From Parachlamydiaceae bacterium (GTDB lineage Bacteria > Chlamydiota > Chlamydiia > Chlamydiales > Parachlamydiaceae), in NCBI GenBank assembly GCA_030679615.1, contig JAUXSJ010000138.1:1-8206 (forward strand): a stretch of 8,206 nt of DNA, given 5' to 3'. Numbering within the stretch: the stretch's first letter is position 1; every line of letters starts with the position of its first letter. Below the pieces are notes generated by a model, which saw nothing but the letters and a program-made list of their open reading frames with translations, was not told the origin of the DNA and did no database searches. Position numbers and translations under genes: made by a program. Shown here piece after piece: positions 5,567-8,206 of the stretch.

Positions 5567-6811
5567 ATGAACCTTATTGCTAGAAATCTATTTTTTCTAC
5601 TCATCCTTGTCCTTCCAACATTAAGCCAAGCTGCTCTAAATGTGGGAATCGGGAAAGCAGACATCACGCCCACAATCGGAACTCCTTCTGCTGGGTACAC
5701 TGAGCGCAAGGGAGCAGGAATGGAAGGAGTTAATGATCCCTTACTTGCTATTGCACTTTTCATTGATAATGGGGAAAAGAAAATCACCCTTTGTAGCGTT
5801 GACCATTTGGGTTTTACCTATGAAATGGTCCAAGAAGTCATTCAACAAGTGCATCTTTTGCCAGAATTAAGGGAGTGTGATGTATATGTTGGATCGTCTC
5901 ATACCCATTCAGGTGGAGGTGCTTACTTAAATATTCCGCTTGTAGGCGATAGTCTTGCTGGGCCCTATAATTCAGAAATAGCAAAGTTTTATGTGCAAAA
6001 GACGATAGAAGCCATCATTCAGGCGAGCAAAAATATTATTTCAGCAAAGATTGGTATTGGATATGGGAAGGCAGAGGATTTAAGTAAATATAGAGGTCTT
6101 TGGCCGGTGGGAGTGACGCCCGTACCCGATGTCGCAATCATTAAAGTAACAAAATTTGATGGAAGCCCTTTTGCAGTTCTTTTCAATTATGCAATTCATC
6201 CTACAGTCCTAAAAAGCCAAAATCGTTTATTTTCTTCCGATTTTGTAGGATATGCAAGAGACCATTTGCACTCTCTACTTGGCAACGATGTTCAACCAAT
6301 CTATTTCAATGGCGCACAAGGTGACATTATTCCAGTCATTTTTAATGAAGGAGATAGGTTTGCATCTTGTAAGACTTTAGGACAGTCTTTGGCAGAAACA
6401 GTTTTAGCAGTTTATGATCAAATCGACACCACTGATTCTCTCGATATCAAAACACAACGTGAATCATATAGCTTTAAACCTCAAGCAACCCCTTTTGGGT
6501 TAGCTTTGCCTTTGGAACAATACAAAAGCGAAATGAACTTAATAGTTTTGAATAACCTTCATGCTTTCATTACAATACCTGGTGAATTGAGTTCCATTTA
6601 TGACCAACGCCTGAAAGGAATTGGAAAGGAACTAGGATATACTAATGTTTCTATCTTTGGCCTTACAAATGACGCTCATGGATACATCATTTTACCTGAA
6701 TCATGGCAGCATAAAACTTTTGAGTCCGGGCTTTCTTTTGGAGGCGAAAATTATGGAGAATTAACCAATAGTAGAGCTGAAACTCTTTTAAAGAACAATG
6801 CTCCAAAATAG
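5567..6811 (+). CDS. Secreted neutral/alkaline ceramidase-like hydrolase
   Basis: This 414-residue protein has an N-terminal signal peptide (MNLIARNLFFLLILVLP, likely cut after SQA at 22), so it is exported. The mature part starts with the family signature VGIGKADITPTIG and PSAGY. It keeps the zinc-ligand-type SSHTHSGGG (His112, His114) and NYAIHPTVL (His211), then FNGAQGDIIP (247-256), PGELSS (Glu340) and GLTNDAHGYIILPESW near the end. Neutral ceramidases split ceramide into sphingosine and a fatty acid. It is shorter than characterised enzymes (650-780 residues), lacking their C-terminal domain, and the catalytic serine of the NAGD-type motif seems replaced by glycine; so ceramide as substrate is inference. 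Start 5567 is preferred over ATG 5525: it has GGGAG at 5555-5559, yields a clean signal peptide, and 5525 lies inside the -10 box. It is first of a cluster; PAP2 follows 8 bp later. Intact. Confidence 0.85.
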   Translation: MNLIARNLFFLLILVLPTLSQAALNVGIGKADITPTIGTPSAGYTERKGAGMEGVNDPLLAIALFIDNGEKKITLCSVDHLGFTYEMVQEVIQQVHLLPELRECDVYVGSSHTHSGGGAYLNIPLVGDSLAGPYNSEIAKFYVQKTIEAIIQASKNIISAKIGIGYGKAEDLSKYRGLWPVGVTPVPDVAIIKVTKFDGSPFAVLFNYAIHPTVLKSQNRLFSSDFVGYARDHLHSLLGNDVQPIYFNGAQGDIIPVIFNEGDRFASCKTLGQSLAETVLAVYDQIDTTDSLDIKTQRESYSFKPQATPFGLALPLEQYKSEMNLIVLNNLHAFITIPGELSSIYDQRLKGIGKELGYTNVSIFGLTNDAHGYIILPESWQHKTFESGLSFGGENYGELTNSRAETLLKNNAPK

Positions 6812-6819
6812 ATATACCC

Positions 6820-7674
6820 ATGTTTCAAATTTACAAGCTAGACGTTATTCATTGGATTCATCAGTTCAGAAATCAGTTTTTTGATCAGTTCTTTAAATTT
6901 TTTGATTTCTTTGATAGACAGGAATTTTTTTCATATTGATACCCATTATTTGGCTTGGGTTTGGATGGAGACCGGGTTAAGATTTTTTTATATTTTGTTG
7001 CTCAGCAACCTTGTCAACTATGGTTTAAAAGAATTCTTTTTGTCTCCTAGGCCATTTCATTTAGATCCTTATGTTGGCATCATTCATGTGAGCGGGCTGG
7101 GGTTTCCAAGTGGAGCAGCACAAACCGTAATACTGCTGTCAGGAATTTTACTAAAATCTTGGAAAAATTCTTGGGGATGGATTGCTTGTTCTTATGTTTA
7201 CTTGTATCTTTTTCGCGTATCTATTTGGGAATTCACTTCCCGAGTGACATTCTAGTAGGGTGGTTGATAGGTTTTTGTCTATTAGCTATCTATTTTTACG
7301 CTCTACCACCGCTTGAAAGGCAACTGGAGCGATTAAATCCATTACCTCTTTTTTTACTAAGTCAAATTCTTCCTATGCTGTTGCTTATCTGGCAGTATTC
7401 TATACCTGCTATCCCTATTTGTAGTGTTGCAATGGGAATAGGTATCGGGTTATTTATTGTTCATTTCTATCGATTATTTCTGATGTCCCCTAAAACTTCC
7501 AAAGAATTCTTTTTAAGAGGATTGGTAGGAGTTTTAGGCACGTTTGCTTGTTATTTTTTAACGATGCTATTTCCAACTACGAATTCTGCCTTTTATCTAT
7601 TTCCCAGGTTTTTGCTACTTGGGCTTTGGGTAAGGCTTAGAAGGCCATCTTGTTTGTCGAAAAATCTTTGCTAA
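6820..7674 (+). pseudogene. PAP2 superfamily lipid phosphatase with three single-base frame breaks
   Basis: A multi-membrane-span PAP2 (type 2 phosphatidate phosphatase) of about 285 residues can be followed through three frames. ATG 6820-6822 gives YKLDVIHWIHQFRNQFF to a T7 run at 6925-6931, where the frame changes; FFILIPIIWLGFGWRPG follows. Near 6972-6980 it moves to the frame with LRFFYILLLSNLVNYG. Near 7195-7210 it moves again to SFSRIYLGIHFPSDILVGW and on to TAA 7672-7674. Each repair adds one T to a T run. PAP2 motifs: KEFFLSPRP fits KxxxxxxRP, SRIYLGIHFPSD fits SRxxxxxHxxxD, but motif 2 is FPSGAAQ, where PSGH is usual. The family removes phosphate from lipids such as phosphatidate, undecaprenyl-PP or lipid A. 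No ribosome site precedes the ATG, which suggests coupling to the ceramidase-like gene 8 bp upstream. Fragments 6881-7255 and 7159-7674 might be annotated separately. Confidence 0.8.
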
Positions 7675-7682
7675 TAGCAAAG
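7666..7682 (+). promoter_or_regulatory. Small hairpin overlapping the PAP2 stop codon
   Basis: CTTTGCT (7666-7672), loop AAT, AGCAAAG (7676-7682) form a perfect 7-bp stem just ahead of the ribosome site of the HIT gene. There is no T-run, so it is not a standard terminator. It might influence translation of the next gene or mRNA stability. Confidence 0.3.
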
Positions 7683-7698
7683 CTTTAGAGGTGAGTTA

Positions 7699-8196
7699 AT
7701 GGTTAAAAAGCTCTTTTATTGCTTTATTGCTATGGGATGTTTAATAGGGATTTCCTATTTTTACTTATCAAAACATCTCACTGAAATTTCCTCCGAAGAG
7801 TATTGTGCTTTTTGCGATGTAGAAGTTTTAAATCGTCAAAAATTTTATGAAGACGATCTTGTTTTCGCACTCTATACACATAAACCGATTCTCCCTGGCC
7901 ACTGCCTAATTATTCCAAAAAGACATGTCGAACGCTTTGAAATGTTGACAGACGAAGAAATCACACAAGTGGGGCGGGTGATTAAGAAGGTGAACCAGGC
8001 AGCCTTGAATGTGTTTAATACTTCAGACTATCTGATTCTTCAAAAAAATGACATTGAAGTGAGCCAGAGCGTGCCGCATGTCCATTTTCATTATATTCCC
8101 AGACAAAAAGGGGATGACTCAACTTTGAAGTTTCTGGCGAAAATGTATATTACCAATTTGCAAAACCCCTATCAGCTTTTGAAATGCAAAATATAG
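7699..8196 (+). CDS. HIT-family protein with N-terminal membrane anchor
   Basis: A 165-residue histidine-triad protein. The HIT core covers about 34-135: a cysteine pair CAFC (36-39), DDLVFALYTHKPILPGHCLIIPKRHV (52-77), QKNDIEVSQSVPH and the triad HVHFH (His127, 129, 131) followed by IPR. HIT proteins of this branch hydrolyse nucleoside phosphoramidates or dinucleotide polyphosphates by a covalent nucleotidyl-histidine at the middle histidine region. Unusually, a lysine-led hydrophobic segment (5-23) precedes the core, so it is anchored in, or exported across, the inner membrane; Cys14 in AMGC only loosely resembles a lipobox. The start is supported by GAGGTGA at 7688-7694. It lies 24 bp after PAP2 and is probably co-transcribed with it and the ceramidase-like gene. 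Intact, ending 10 bp before the window edge. Confidence 0.9.
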   Translation: MVKKLFYCFIAMGCLIGISYFYLSKHLTEISSEEYCAFCDVEVLNRQKFYEDDLVFALYTHKPILPGHCLIIPKRHVERFEMLTDEEITQVGRVIKKVNQAALNVFNTSDYLILQKNDIEVSQSVPHVHFHYIPRQKGDDSTLKFLAKMYITNLQNPYQLLKCKI

Positions 8197-8206
8197 TAGA
8201 GAAAAT

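Noticed and set aside
1..8206. CRISPR array or complete insertion sequence
   Set aside because: No regularly spaced short repeats, and no transposase frame with matching terminal inverted repeats, were seen.

Overview
This is an AT-rich window with few strong ribosome sites and many decaying genes. My best guess is an amoeba-associated Chlamydiae genome (Parachlamydiaceae-like). The grounds are base composition, a PAP2 phosphatase with a GFPSGAAQ-type motif that I associate with that group, and a secreted ceramidase-like enzyme of the kind an intracellular bacterium could use. This is inference, because no rRNA or other marker gene is present.

Layout. 1-540: gene debris. It holds the tail of a reading frame entering from the left, a ~154-bp imperfect inverted repeat (91-244), and a frameshifted pseudogene. 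663-1537 (+): a CPBP (CAAX/Abi-type) intramembrane protease with its own promoter and Shine-Dalgarno site; it looks intact. 1755-2398 (-): an unknown 214-codon gene with a good promoter and ribosome site, split by one -1 frameshift exactly at the slippery heptamer A_AAA_AAG. 2670-3331 (-): an intact DUF1398 (YbcV-like) gene behind a remnant carrying one internal amber codon. 3309-3922 (-): a tyrosine-recombinase (phage integrase) gene cut off before its catalytic domain, with a hairpin just upstream that matches a tRNA-Lys(CTT) anticodon arm, a possible attachment-site trace. 3953-5460: a ~1.45-kb segment bounded by two ~60-bp direct repeats. It carries a tight two-gene cluster on the minus strand, a 5'-truncated GNAT acetyltransferase followed by an S66 peptidase of the MccF/LD-carboxypeptidase type, the latter broken by one nonsense codon and one frameshift. 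5521-8196 (+): a closely packed cluster of a secreted neutral-ceramidase-like hydrolase, a PAP2 lipid phosphatase with three single-base frame breaks, and a HIT-family protein with an N-terminal membrane segment.

How the genes fit together. The middle (about 2.6-5.5 kb) reads as a decaying acquired island: integrase, DUF1398, GNAT and MccF. GNAT plus MccF resembles the two detoxification activities known for microcin C-type Trojan-horse antibiotics. The right-hand cluster suggests processing of host sphingolipid or phospholipid (a ceramide-cleaving-type enzyme followed by a lipid phosphatase).

A window-wide pattern deserves caution. Most frame breaks are single-base changes in short A or T runs, which could be real pseudogenisation, transcript- or ribosome-level slippage, or uncorrected sequencing error. 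No complete tRNA, rRNA, CRISPR array or complete insertion sequence was seen.
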